NCBI RefSeq assembly: GCF_001636845.1
Contig: NZ_LITT01000058.1
Location: forward strand, 186,001-250,000
DNA length: 64,000 nt
Direction: 5' to 3'
Source: Clostridium ljungdahlii
GTDB taxonomy: Bacteria; Bacillota; Clostridia; Clostridiales; Clostridiaceae
In this document: piece after piece, positions 24,924 through 32,821 of the stretch
How the letters are laid out: each line of letters begins with the position of its first letter
Numbering within the stretch: position 1 is the stretch's first letter
Program-made: the position numbers and the translations under genes
The notes under the pieces: generated by a model
Told to the model about the DNA's origin: nothing
The model's input: the letters and a program-made list of their open reading frames with translations, nothing else
Database searches by the model: none

Positions 24924-26819
24924 CTCTTGTTCAATTTTTTCATTGAGTTCATTTAGGTAAGTCCACCTGTCCATCTTTTTTTCTAGCTCTTTTTCCAGTG
25001 AATTCTTTTCGGATAAGAGATCTTCAAGAAGTGCATAATCAGATGAAGCAGCTTCCATTTCTATTTTCTTTTCAGATATAGATTTTTCTAGATTTTCAAT
25101 TACCTCATCTATTTTGTCAAATTCCATTTGTTCTGCATAGGTAAATTTTAAAGGCTTTTCTTTTTGCAACTTATAATTGTTTTTAGCTGTATTTTTCTTA
25201 GGGGTTATTTTTTCCTCTGATATTTTTGTAGCTTTGTGAAAATAGGAATAGTTTCCTGTATATTGAGTGATTTTACCATTTCCTTCAAAAGAAAATATTT
25301 TATCAACTGTTTTGTCAAGGAAGTATCTGTCATGGGATACAGCTATAACAGTTCCTTCAAAATCATTAATATAATCTTCTAGGATTGTAAGTGTTTCTAT
25401 ATCCAGATCATTTGTTGGTTCGTCCAGCAAAAGTACATTAGGATAATTCATCAGTATTTTTAGAAGATATAATCTTCTTCGTTCTCCTCCTGAAAGTTTT
25501 CCAAGGGGAGTCCATTGAACTGAAGGTTCAAATAGAAAATTTTCAAGTACAGAAGAAGCACTTATTTTTTCGCCCGATGGAGTTGAGGCATATTCTGATG
25601 TCCCACGTATGTATTCAATTACCCTTTCATTCATATCCATATCAGAAATTCCCTGAGAATAGTATCCTATCTTTACTGTTTCACCTATATCTATAGTACC
25701 GCTGTCCGGCAGAATTTTTTGAGTTAAAATATTCATAAGAGTGGATTTACCGCTTCCATTAGGTCCAATAATACCTATCCTATCATTATTTAATACGTTA
25801 TAAGTGAAATTTTTAATTAATGTCTTTTCACCAAAACTCTTGCTTATGTTATCCAGGTTTATGACTTTTTTACCGATTCTTGTACTCTGAAGACTAATAT
25901 TAAGTTTTGATTTATTCAAAGATGTACCTTCTGTAGTTAATTGTTCAAATCTTTCTATTCGGGCTTTTTGTTTTGTACTTCTTGCTTTTGCACCTCTTCT
26001 TATCCAGGAAAGTTCTTTTCTTATAAGATTTTGCCTTTTTCTTTCATTGGCATTTTCAGTTTCAAGTCTTTCAGCTTTTTCTTCGAGAAAGTTACTATAG
26101 TTTCCTGTATAACTATAGAGTTTTCCCCTGTCAAGTTCAAACATTCTATTAGTTATTTTGTCCAAAAAAAATCTATCATGGGTTACCATAATGAGGGCAC
26201 CACTTCGTTTTGTTAAGAACTCTTCTAACCACTCTATGGTTTCATCGTCAAGGTGGTTTGTAGGCTCATCAAGTATTAAAATATTTGAAGTGGTTATAAG
26301 AGCAGATGCAAGAGCTACTCTTTTTTTCTGACCTCCAGAGAGCACAGATATTTTTTCATTAAAATCATTTATTCCAAGTTTGGTTAAAATAGTTTTAGCC
26401 TGACTTTCAATTTCCCACACATTTTGTGCATCCATTTTGGAATTTAAGGTTCCAATTTTAGCTTGAAGACTCTTGTCTTCTGGATTCTTTTCAATAAGTT
26501 TAAGAGTTTTTTCATATTCTCGTAAAAGGCTCATAACAGGAGAAGTGCCTCTAAAAATCTGCTCAAGTACTGTTAGATTACTGTTTGTAAAATCAGAATT
26601 TTGTGGAAGGTATCCTATAGAGGCTTCTTTTGACTTAGTAATTTTACCTCCATCTGATGTTTCACATCCTGCAATTACCTTTAAAAGTGTGGATTTTCCT
26701 GTACCATTTACACCTATAACACCTATTTTGTCTCCTTCATTTATACCTAGACATATATTTTTAAATAATATTTTTTCACTGTAACTTTTACTTATATTTT
26801 CTGCAGTTAACAAGTTCAT
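24912..26819 (-). CDS. ABC-F family ATPase (ribosome-associated type)
   Basis: 635 residues from ATG 26819 (AAAGGA 11 bases upstream; the ATG at 26831 overlaps it). Two ABC cassettes lie in one chain without membrane segments. The first has GVNGTGKSTLLKVIAG, then LSGGQKKRVALA and ILILDEPTNHLDDETIEWLE. The second has GPNGSGKSTLMNIL, LSGGERRRLYLLKIL and LLDEPTNDLDIETL. The linker (about residues 240-320) is basic (SWIRRGAKARSTKQKARIERF), the P-site tRNA interaction region of ABC-F proteins. A C-terminal coiled coil ends the protein. This layout resembles Uup/YdiF. Role in translation or antibiotic protection cannot be separated here. Confidence 0.88.
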   Translation of the reverse strand: MNLLTAENISKSYSEKILFKNICLGINEGDKIGVIGVNGTGKSTLLKVIAGCETSDGGKITKSKEASIGYLPQNSDFTNSNLTVLEQIFRGTSPVMSLLREYEKTLKLIEKNPEDKSLQAKIGTLNSKMDAQNVWEIESQAKTILTKLGINDFNEKISVLSGGQKKRVALASALITTSNILILDEPTNHLDDETIEWLEEFLTKRSGALIMVTHDRFFLDKITNRMFELDRGKLYSYTGNYSNFLEEKAERLETENANERKRQNLIRKELSWIRRGAKARSTKQKARIERFEQLTTEGTSLNKSKLNISLQSTRIGKKVINLDNISKSFGEKTLIKNFTYNVLNNDRIGIIGPNGSGKSTLMNILTQKILPDSGTIDIGETVKIGYYSQGISDMDMNERVIEYIRGTSEYASTPSGEKISASSVLENFLFEPSVQWTPLGKLSGGERRRLYLLKILMNYPNVLLLDEPTNDLDIETLTILEDYINDFEGTVIAVSHDRYFLDKTVDKIFSFEGNGKITQYTGNYSYFHKATKISEEKITPKKNTAKNNYKLQKEKPLKFTYAEQMEFDKIDEVIENLEKSISEKKIEMEAASSDYALLEDLLSEKNSLEKELEKKMDRWTYLNELNEKIEQEKKH

Positions 26820-26874
26820 TTTTTCACACATCCTTTATTTTATCATATCATGTATTGGGGCTAGACCCAAATAT

Positions 26875-26916
26875 AAAAAATTCCAATAGATTTAATTTAT
26901 ATAAATTTATTGGAAC
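26875..26916 (-). terminator. Terminator of the SGNH hydrolase gene
   Basis: Stem of TTCCAATA (26881-26888) with TATTGGAA (26908-26915), extended by A/T pairs. The minus-strand tail is TTTTTT. Confidence 0.8.
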
Positions 26917-26922
26917 TTTTTA

Positions 26923-27702
26923 TTACAAATAAGATTTTATAGCGTCTCTCCATACTTTATAGCCTTTCCCGTTTACATGTAATCCGCCTATAGTGTATTC
27001 TTTATAAAGTTTATTTTGGTTTGGCAGAGTAAAGAGGGGATACAGATTTATATATTGTACATTTGAGTTTTTACAAAGGTCATTTAAGGATACATTTAAA
27101 TTTGTTATCTGGTTATCTTTTGTTTTGGTTTTATATATATCTTTATTTATAGGAAGAACACTTTCTACATATATTAAAGTGTTAGGAGAATCAGTTTTTA
27201 TATTTTGTAGTATCCTAGAATAATTTTTTATAATCTTTCCTATAGGTAATCCTTTGTCAATGTCATTTATTCCAAGCATAATAAAAATTTTTCGAGGTTT
27301 TAATTTTGTAATTTCACTTAATCTGTTTAAAGCTCCAGAAGTAGTATCAGAACTAATGCCGCGGTTTAATATATCAGGATTATCTAGCAGTTCATTCCAC
27401 TGTCCAATGTCTGTAAGACTGTCTCCTAGAAATACTATTTTACCTTGTTCTCTGTATGAGTTTACATAAGTCGTAACCTTTTCAATGTAATACTCAGAAT
27501 AAATTTTAGGATCCAAATTTATATTTTTCAGTATATCTGTATCTTCAGAGATGACAGTATTGCTTGAAAAACTTGTGGCTTGAGGTGGTGGAGAATTTAA
27601 GGATGATTTTAAACAATTATTTGAATACAATATAATTGAAAATATTGTTATGGTACTTATTATTAGTAGCAGCTTTTGTAAATTTTTAGTTTGCATGGAC
27701 AT
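26923..27702 (-). CDS. Membrane-anchored or secreted SGNH/GDSL hydrolase
   Basis: 259 residues. A hydrophobic segment at about 8-27 after a basic start acts as signal or anchor, so the enzyme works outside the cytoplasm. The catalytic blocks of SGNH esterases are present: IVFLGDSLTD (nucleophile Ser), ILNRGISSDTT (Gly block), IFIMLGINDI (Asn block) and GGLHVNGKGY (catalytic His). Similar to acetylhydrolases that remove acyl groups from lipids or polysaccharides. A second, cytoplasmic member of the family is at 41585. RBS AAGGAGGA. Confidence 0.87.
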   Translation of the reverse strand: MSMQTKNLQKLLLIISTITIFSIILYSNNCLKSSLNSPPPQATSFSSNTVISEDTDILKNINLDPKIYSEYYIEKVTTYVNSYREQGKIVFLGDSLTDIGQWNELLDNPDILNRGISSDTTSGALNRLSEITKLKPRKIFIMLGINDIDKGLPIGKIIKNYSRILQNIKTDSPNTLIYVESVLPINKDIYKTKTKDNQITNLNVSLNDLCKNSNVQYINLYPLFTLPNQNKLYKEYTIGGLHVNGKGYKVWRDAIKSYL

Positions 27703-27834
27703 CCTCCTTAAATTTTAAAAAATATATATATCTATCTTTACTTATTATGATAAAAAGTATGTAGGATAAATCCTGAGTAAAGGTAAAATTAAGTTAAAAG
27801 TTAATACAATATTAAGAGACTAAACAATTATTTA

Positions 27835-27864
27835 ATATATGTGACATATTGTTGTCACATATAT
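27835..27864. promoter_or_regulatory. Perfect 12-bp inverted repeat, likely operator
   Basis: ATATATGTGACA (27835-27846), 6-base centre, TGTCACATATAT (27853-27864). It lies in the 356-base gap between the SGNH hydrolase (minus) and lgt (plus), about 200 bases before lgt. The half-site TGTGACA recalls CRP/FNR-type boxes, but the spacing differs. Confidence 0.55.
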
Positions 27865-27934
27865 CGTATAAAATAATAAATGTACTTAGGTAAAGTTTAA
27901 TAATAGTAAAATAATAGTCCCCTCTATTATTCAA

Positions 27935-27967
27935 ATAGGCACTGATAATTGGCAGTGCTTATTTTTT
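27935..27967 (+). terminator. Orphan terminator upstream of lgt
   Basis: ATAGGCACTG (27935-27944) pairs with CAGTGCTTAT (27953-27962), ending in a T-run. No plus-strand gene precedes it within 230 bases, so it would end a short leader or small RNA. Confidence 0.7.
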
Positions 27968-28058
27968 ATGAGTAAATTGTATTTAATTAAAAACATTGGT
28001 ACAATTGGATATAAGCTTATAATAACAAAATTATATTTTAGAAAGGTCGTAATGTTTT

Positions 28059-28829
28059 ATGAATCCAGTAGCATTTTCTATTAATGGCTTTCAAATAAGA
28101 TGGTATGGTATAATGATAGCTTTAGGAGTTATGGCAGCACTTTTTTTAGCTAAATTCAACTGTAAAAACAAAAACTACAATTTTGATAATATAGTAGATA
28201 CTTTTTTAATATCTTTTCCCTTTGCTATAATAGGAGCTAGAGCCTACTATGTTATTTTTCAATTTCAGGATTATAAAGATAATATTATAGATGTATTCAA
28301 TATAAGGCAAGGGGGTCTTGCTATTCATGGAGGACTTATATTTGGGCTTACAGCTGCGTATATATACACCAGACATAAGAAAATAGATTTTATAAAATTA
28401 GCTGATTGTGTAGCACCTTCTATAATACTTGCTCAGGCAATAGGAAGGTGGGGGAACTTTTTTAACGGAGAGGCTCATGGTGGACCTGTAAGTTATCAAT
28501 TTATAAGTAAATTTCCATTGTTTATACAAAAGGGAATGTTTATAGATGGAACTTATTATCACCCTACATTTTTGTATGAATCTCTGTGGAATTTAACTGT
28601 GTGTATAATTCTAGTATATATTTTGAGAAGAAGGCATAATAGGGGTTCTGTAATAGCAGCATACATAGGTTTGTACTCACTAGGAAGGTTTTTTATAGAA
28701 GGACTTAGAACTGACAGTTTAATGCTTGGAAGTATAAGAGTAGCACAGTTAGTTAGTCTTACAGGAGTTATATTTAGCATAGGCTTTTTCATATATTTAA
28801 AGCACAAGAAAAGTATAAACTCATTATAG
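28059..28829 (+). CDS. lgt: Prolipoprotein diacylglyceryl transferase
   Basis: Membrane enzyme that attaches diacylglycerol to the lipobox cysteine of prolipoproteins. 256 residues, about seven membrane segments. [12 protein letters not shown] near the N-terminus, [21 protein letters not shown] and the hallmark [18 protein letters not shown] are all present, as is [13 protein letters not shown]. The window contains lipoprotein substrates such as the GerC-like and ThiY-like proteins. It may be led by a terminator-containing leader. Confidence 0.95.
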   Translation: MNPVAFSINGFQIRWYGIMIALGVMAALFLAKFNCKNKNYNFDNIVDTFLISFPFAIIGARAYYVIFQFQDYKDNIIDVFNIRQGGLAIHGGLIFGLTAAYIYTRHKKIDFIKLADCVAPSIILAQAIGRWGNFFNGEAHGGPVSYQFISKFPLFIQKGMFIDGTYYHPTFLYESLWNLTVCIILVYILRRRHNRGSVIAAYIGLYSLGRFFIEGLRTDSLMLGSIRVAQLVSLTGVIFSIGFFIYLKHKKSINSL

Positions 28830-28842
28830 ATATTCTAAACAA

Positions 28843-29070
28843 AAAATAAGATTACACTCCGAATATTTTTTACACCATTCAGCTCGTTAAATATTTTGAT
28901 AAGTCTAAGTGAAAAATTTAAAAAATATAAGAACTTTTGAAAACTCGTACCTCAGACAATTCAAAAGTTCTAATTTTTTATATAAATTTTTCACTAAGAC
29001 TTATGTACAAAATATTTAAATGTGCTTCATTATTGTAAAAAATATATCTGCGTATAATCTTATTTTTAAG
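28843..29070. repeat. Long imperfect inverted repeat, hairpin 1 of a pair
   Basis: About 228 bases fold on themselves. Inner arms: 28899-28938 with 28963-29004, including AAGAACTTTTGAA and its complement. Outer arms: TTAAATATTTTG (28887-28898) with 29008-29019, and AAAAATAAGATTA near 28843 with its complement near 29060. The loop is AACTCGTACCTCAGACA (28942-28958). No protein is encoded. Confidence 0.8.
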
Positions 29071-29111
29071 TTAGAAAGCATTTATAATATAGTTAATAAA
29101 TATTTTAAGTC

Positions 29112-29395
29112 TAAAATATGATTTATATAGAATTTCCAATTGAAATTTAAACTTATACGTAAAATGTAATGACAAAGTTGAAAGCACATTTAAAAACTTT
29201 TCAATAAGTCTTAGCGAGGTATTTTAGAAAATCTTAGGAGCTTAGATATGTCTGAGGTACGAGTTTATCTAAGGTTCTTAGATTTTCAAAATACCGAGCT
29301 TTAGACTTGTCAAAAGTTTTTATGGTGCTGAAATTTGTCATTACATGCTTTGTATAAGGTTACTTTCAAACTGCAAAATCTATATCTGTATTTGA
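29112..29395. repeat. Long imperfect inverted repeat, hairpin 2 of a pair
   Basis: About 284 bases of imperfect arms meet at a loop TGTCTGAGGTACGAGTT (about 29250-29266), the exact reverse complement of the loop at 28942-28958. Matching arm blocks include ATGTAATGACAAA, AAAACTTTT, GGTATTTT, GAAAATCT and CTTAGATA. It shares ATAAGTCT-AG-G near the same arm position with hairpin 1. It ends about 10 bases from the htrA stop. Confidence 0.8.
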
Positions 29396-29405
29396 TTTAA
29401 AGGTT

Positions 29406-30644
29406 TTATTCTGTCAATGTTAGATTCAGTGTTTTGTTACTTCCATTTCTGTTTACGACAATTTCCACTGTATCTCCAGATTTGTGAGTAGCTTTTATAT
29501 CATTTATATCACTTATAGACTTTACAGATTTACCGTCAAATTTTTGAATAACATCTCCAACCTTAAGTCCACATTTTTCTGCGGCACTAAATTCTTGTAC
29601 TTCTGCTACATATACACCTTCAGGTACATTATATGCTTGAGAAAGCTGTGAATTTATATCTCTACCTGCAATACCTAGCTTTAAAATAGGTTTTAAAAGA
29701 CCACTTAATTTAGGTTTTACAGTGTCTATTGGTATTGCAAATCCAATTCCTTCTACTCCACTTCCACCTATTTTAGCAGAATTTATACCTATTACTTGAC
29801 CTGCAGAATTTACGAGTGCACCGCCGCTGTTACCTGGGTTTATGGCAGCATCTGTTTGAAGATAGTCCTGAGTATTATTGCCAACTTTAATATCCCTATT
29901 TGTTGCACTTATAACACCAGTAGTTACAGTACCTAATAATTCTTTACCAAGAGGATTTCCTATAGCTACTACAGAATCACCTACCTGAAGATTCTTTGAA
30001 TCACCTAATTCTGCTACAGCTGGCATTTTTTCATTGGTAGTTACTTTAATTATGGCTAGATCCAGGCCTGCATCATAATTTACTACTTTCGCAGTTGCTT
30101 CTTTTTTATTGTTAAATATTACACTTACTTTTTCAGCAGACTCTATAACATGATAATTTGTAAGTATATATCCATCCTCATTTATTATTATACCTGAGCC
30201 CATGCCGTCATCCTGGCTGTCACTACTGCTGCCGTTTGATTGACTTTCATCAGATTGGCTGTTACCAGAAAATCCAAATATATCGGATGACTGAGAAGCA
30301 GTTTTTATAGATACTCCAACTACAGCAGGACCTACTTTTTTTGCTATTTCAGATACGGTAAGGCCGCCTTTCACAGTTGATACAGGGGAAGCACTTATAG
30401 TAGAAGATTTTTCACTTCCTGTATTTTGGAAAGCTAGATTTTGATATAATGGGGTGCTCTTAAACATACCTAATTTTGGTACAAAATATAAGGCACCTGC
30501 AATTGAAATACTTCCACCTAGTATACTGCATACTAATCCTACAGCTATATAAGACATAAATTTTTTACTTCTTTTAAGTTTGTCTTTGAACTTAGTTTTT
30601 AAACTTATCTCTGAAGTATCATATTTGTTGTTGAAATTGCCCAT
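29406..30644 (-). CDS. HtrA/DegP-type membrane serine protease with PDZ domain
   Basis: 412 residues. A short cytoplasmic basic N-terminus is followed by one membrane segment (about 31-55), so the protease faces the outside. A Ser-rich, glycine-rich linker (about 120-148) precedes the trypsin-like fold. The catalytic triad is visible: His in LTNYHVIESA, Asp in YDAGLDLAII, Ser in NPGNSGGALV. One PDZ domain (about residues 315-410, GVYVAEVQEFSAAEKCGLKVGDVI) closes the protein. It handles misfolded envelope proteins under stress. RBS GGAGGT before ATG 30644. Divergent from the MarR gene. Confidence 0.93.
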   Translation of the reverse strand: MGNFNNKYDTSEISLKTKFKDKLKRSKKFMSYIAVGLVCSILGGSISIAGALYFVPKLGMFKSTPLYQNLAFQNTGSEKSSTISASPVSTVKGGLTVSEIAKKVGPAVVGVSIKTASQSSDIFGFSGNSQSDESQSNGSSSDSQDDGMGSGIIINEDGYILTNYHVIESAEKVSVIFNNKKEATAKVVNYDAGLDLAIIKVTTNEKMPAVAELGDSKNLQVGDSVVAIGNPLGKELLGTVTTGVISATNRDIKVGNNTQDYLQTDAAINPGNSGGALVNSAGQVIGINSAKIGGSGVEGIGFAIPIDTVKPKLSGLLKPILKLGIAGRDINSQLSQAYNVPEGVYVAEVQEFSAAEKCGLKVGDVIQKFDGKSVKSISDINDIKATHKSGDTVEIVVNRNGSNKTLNLTLTE

Positions 30645-30770
30645 GTAAGTACCTCCTAAAAAATTTTATTATTTATTTCATGTATATATAATAGATTTGC
30701 TTTGTTACAGTTGTATGACAGAAGTGTTAATGAGTTGTGACAATTTTGCTTGAAATTTTACTAAAGAGTA

Positions 30771-30799
30771 TTGACAATACTTATTTATTATTATAACAT
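30771..30799 (+). promoter_or_regulatory. Promoter of the marR-MATE operon
   Basis: A perfect TTGACA (30771-30776) has TAACAT at 30794-30799 with a 17-bp spacer (an alternative TATAAC at 30792 gives 15). The marR start follows 32 bases later. Confidence 0.6.
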
Positions 30800-30830
30800 A
30801 GGTTGTGCAATTAATTAGGAGGCTAACTAA

Positions 30831-31271
30831 ATGGAAAGCAAAGTAAAATGTGAACCCTGTGATAAATTTATAACATATTGGCTTAGAGTAATTTATAGAA
30901 ATATGACAAATTTACATAATAGTAAGCTTGCTAAATATGGTTTGACTACATCACAAGTAGGAGTACTTGTACACTTATGGATAGAAGATGGGTTAACTCA
31001 GAAGGAAATAGCCGAAGAACTTCAATTAAGACCAGCTTCCATTACAGGACTTGTAAATACTTTAGTATCAAAGGGATGGATAGATAGAAAAGAGGATACT
31101 AAAGATGCTAGAATAAATAGAATTTATCTTACAGAAGAAGGAAAAAACATAAGGATTAAATGTATGTCAGCAAACGATGAAATAGAGGAAATCTTAAGTA
31201 GTGGGTTTTCAAAAGAAGAAAAACAGCTTATGCTTTGTTGGCTGAAAAAATTGAATAAGAATTTATTATAG
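30831..31271 (+). CDS. MarR-family transcriptional regulator
   Basis: 146 residues. The winged-helix core reads YGLTTSQVGVLVHLWIEDGLTQKEIAEELQLRPASITGLVNTLVSKGWIDRKEDTKDARI, with the wing in KEDTKDARINRIYLT, standard for MarR. RBS TTAGGAGGC before ATG 30831. The MATE efflux gene begins 50 bases after its stop, so the two form an operon in which the regulator probably controls the pump in response to a toxic ligand. Confidence 0.92.
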   Translation: MESKVKCEPCDKFITYWLRVIYRNMTNLHNSKLAKYGLTTSQVGVLVHLWIEDGLTQKEIAEELQLRPASITGLVNTLVSKGWIDRKEDTKDARINRIYLTEEGKNIRIKCMSANDEIEEILSSGFSKEEKQLMLCWLKKLNKNLL

Positions 31272-31321
31272 AACAGCCTAAAATATTTAGGCTATTAACT
31301 ATTTCTATAGGAGGAATTAAT

Positions 31322-32710
31322 TTGGAACGATCAGTAAAATTAAGAGATGAAAAGGTTGGTAAATTACTATTGGAATTTTCTATACCAGCTATAATTGGCA
31401 TGCTAGTTAACTCGCTTTATATTGTAATAGATAGGATATTTATAGGAAGAGTTGTTGGAGCTATGGCTATATCAGGTGTAAGTTTGACTTTCCCTATATC
31501 CATAATTATAATGGCTTTTGGTATGCTTGTAGGAATAGGTGCTGCAGCAAGGATATCCATAAGACTGGGAGAAAACAATAAAGATGGAGCAGAGCACATA
31601 TTAGGAAATGCATTTGTACTTTTAATTATAGTTTCTATAGTAATTACAATTTTGGGACTTATTTTTGTGGACCCTATGCTGAGGGGGTTTGGAGCTAGTG
31701 ATAACACTATAGGTTATGCTAAGCAGTTTATAACTATTCTAATTTCTGTTTCTATATTTCAAACTGTAGGTTTTGGATTAAACAATGTAATACGTTCAGA
31801 AGGCGATCCTAAGACGGCAATGAATACAATGCTCATAGGTGGTATATGTAATATAATATTGGATTTCCTATTTATATATATACTTCATTTTGGAATAAGA
31901 GGAGCGGCTATAGCTACTTCAATTTCTCAGGGGATAAATATGATATGGGTACTTCATTATTTCTTAAATGGAAATAGCATGCTTAAAATAAAAAAGAAGT
32001 ATCTTCGTTTAAACAAAGATATAGTTACAAGCATTTTTTCAATAGGAATGTCTCCTTTTGCAATGCAGATTGCTGCAAGTTTGGTGAATGTGATATTAAA
32101 CAAAAGCTTAGGAATATATGGGGGAGATTTAGCTATAGGTGCTATGGGTATAATAAATGGTATAGCTACTATGATACTTATGCCTATATTTGGAATAAAT
32201 CAAGGAGCACAGCCAGTAATTGGATTTAATTATGGAGCCAAATTGCATAGACGTGTAAAAAAAGCATTGTTACTTGCAATTGCAGCAGCAACTTTTGTAT
32301 CTGCAGCAGGAGGGATTGCAGTTCAAATTTTTCCTACAGCTTTAGTAAATATGTTTAACAAATCTGATATGAATTTGACTAATATAACTGTAAATGGAAT
32401 AAAAATATTTATGATTATGTTCCCTATAGTAGGATTTCAAATAGTAAGTTCTAACTTTTTTCAAGCTATAGGAAAAGCTAAAATATCTATGTTTTTGGCA
32501 CTTTTAAGACAAGTGATAGTTCTTATTCCTATGCTTCTTATACTTCCAAGAATATTTAAGCTAAATGGAGTGTGGATGGCAGCTCCTGTATCCGATGCTG
32601 CAGCTTCCATATTGACGGCTTTGTTTTTATATTTTGAAATTAGGAAGTTAAATTCAAATGGAAAAGAAAATGTACATTCACCAGAAGTATCTGCAGAATG
32701 CACAAAGTAA
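31322..32710 (+). CDS. MATE-family multidrug efflux protein
   Basis: 462 residues, about 12 membrane segments. GKLLLEFSIPAIIGMLVNSLYIVIDRIFIGR is the MATE N-terminal helix, and the half-repeat begins near IFSIGMSPFAMQIAASLVNVILN. FGINQGAQPVIGFNYGA is the C-half signature. The start codon is TTG at 31322, with AGGAGG 5-11 bases upstream; no ATG suits. It exports cationic compounds by Na+ or H+ antiport. It follows a MarR regulator. Substrate unknown. Confidence 0.92.
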   Translation: MERSVKLRDEKVGKLLLEFSIPAIIGMLVNSLYIVIDRIFIGRVVGAMAISGVSLTFPISIIIMAFGMLVGIGAAARISIRLGENNKDGAEHILGNAFVLLIIVSIVITILGLIFVDPMLRGFGASDNTIGYAKQFITILISVSIFQTVGFGLNNVIRSEGDPKTAMNTMLIGGICNIILDFLFIYILHFGIRGAAIATSISQGINMIWVLHYFLNGNSMLKIKKKYLRLNKDIVTSIFSIGMSPFAMQIAASLVNVILNKSLGIYGGDLAIGAMGIINGIATMILMPIFGINQGAQPVIGFNYGAKLHRRVKKALLLAIAAATFVSAAGGIAVQIFPTALVNMFNKSDMNLTNITVNGIKIFMIMFPIVGFQIVSSNFFQAIGKAKISMFLALLRQVIVLIPMLLILPRIFKLNGVWMAAPVSDAAASILTALFLYFEIRKLNSNGKENVHSPEVSAECTK

Positions 32711-32712
32711 TC

Positions 32713-32805
32713 AATTCACAATGTACGATGCACAGTTCACAATTAAGGATGATTTTCTGTTGTTATAGAAAATCTACCGAAATTGTGCATTGTGAACTGT
32801 GAATT
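32713..32805. repeat. Palindromic intergenic element of degenerate CACAATT units
   Basis: The left arm 32713-32758 and right arm 32767-32805 form an imperfect hairpin around GTTGTTAT. Both arms are built of near-repeats such as TTCACAAT, TGCACAGTT and TTCACAATT. It fills the whole gap between the MATE gene and the methylase gene. It resembles mobile palindromic units rather than a terminator, having no T-run. Confidence 0.75.
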
Positions 32806-32821
32806 AAAAAAGAGGTATGGT

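Noticed and set aside
28843-29395. CRISPR array as explanation for repeats between lgt and htrA
   Set aside because: There are two inverted hairpins rather than evenly spaced direct repeats with spacers, and no cas genes.
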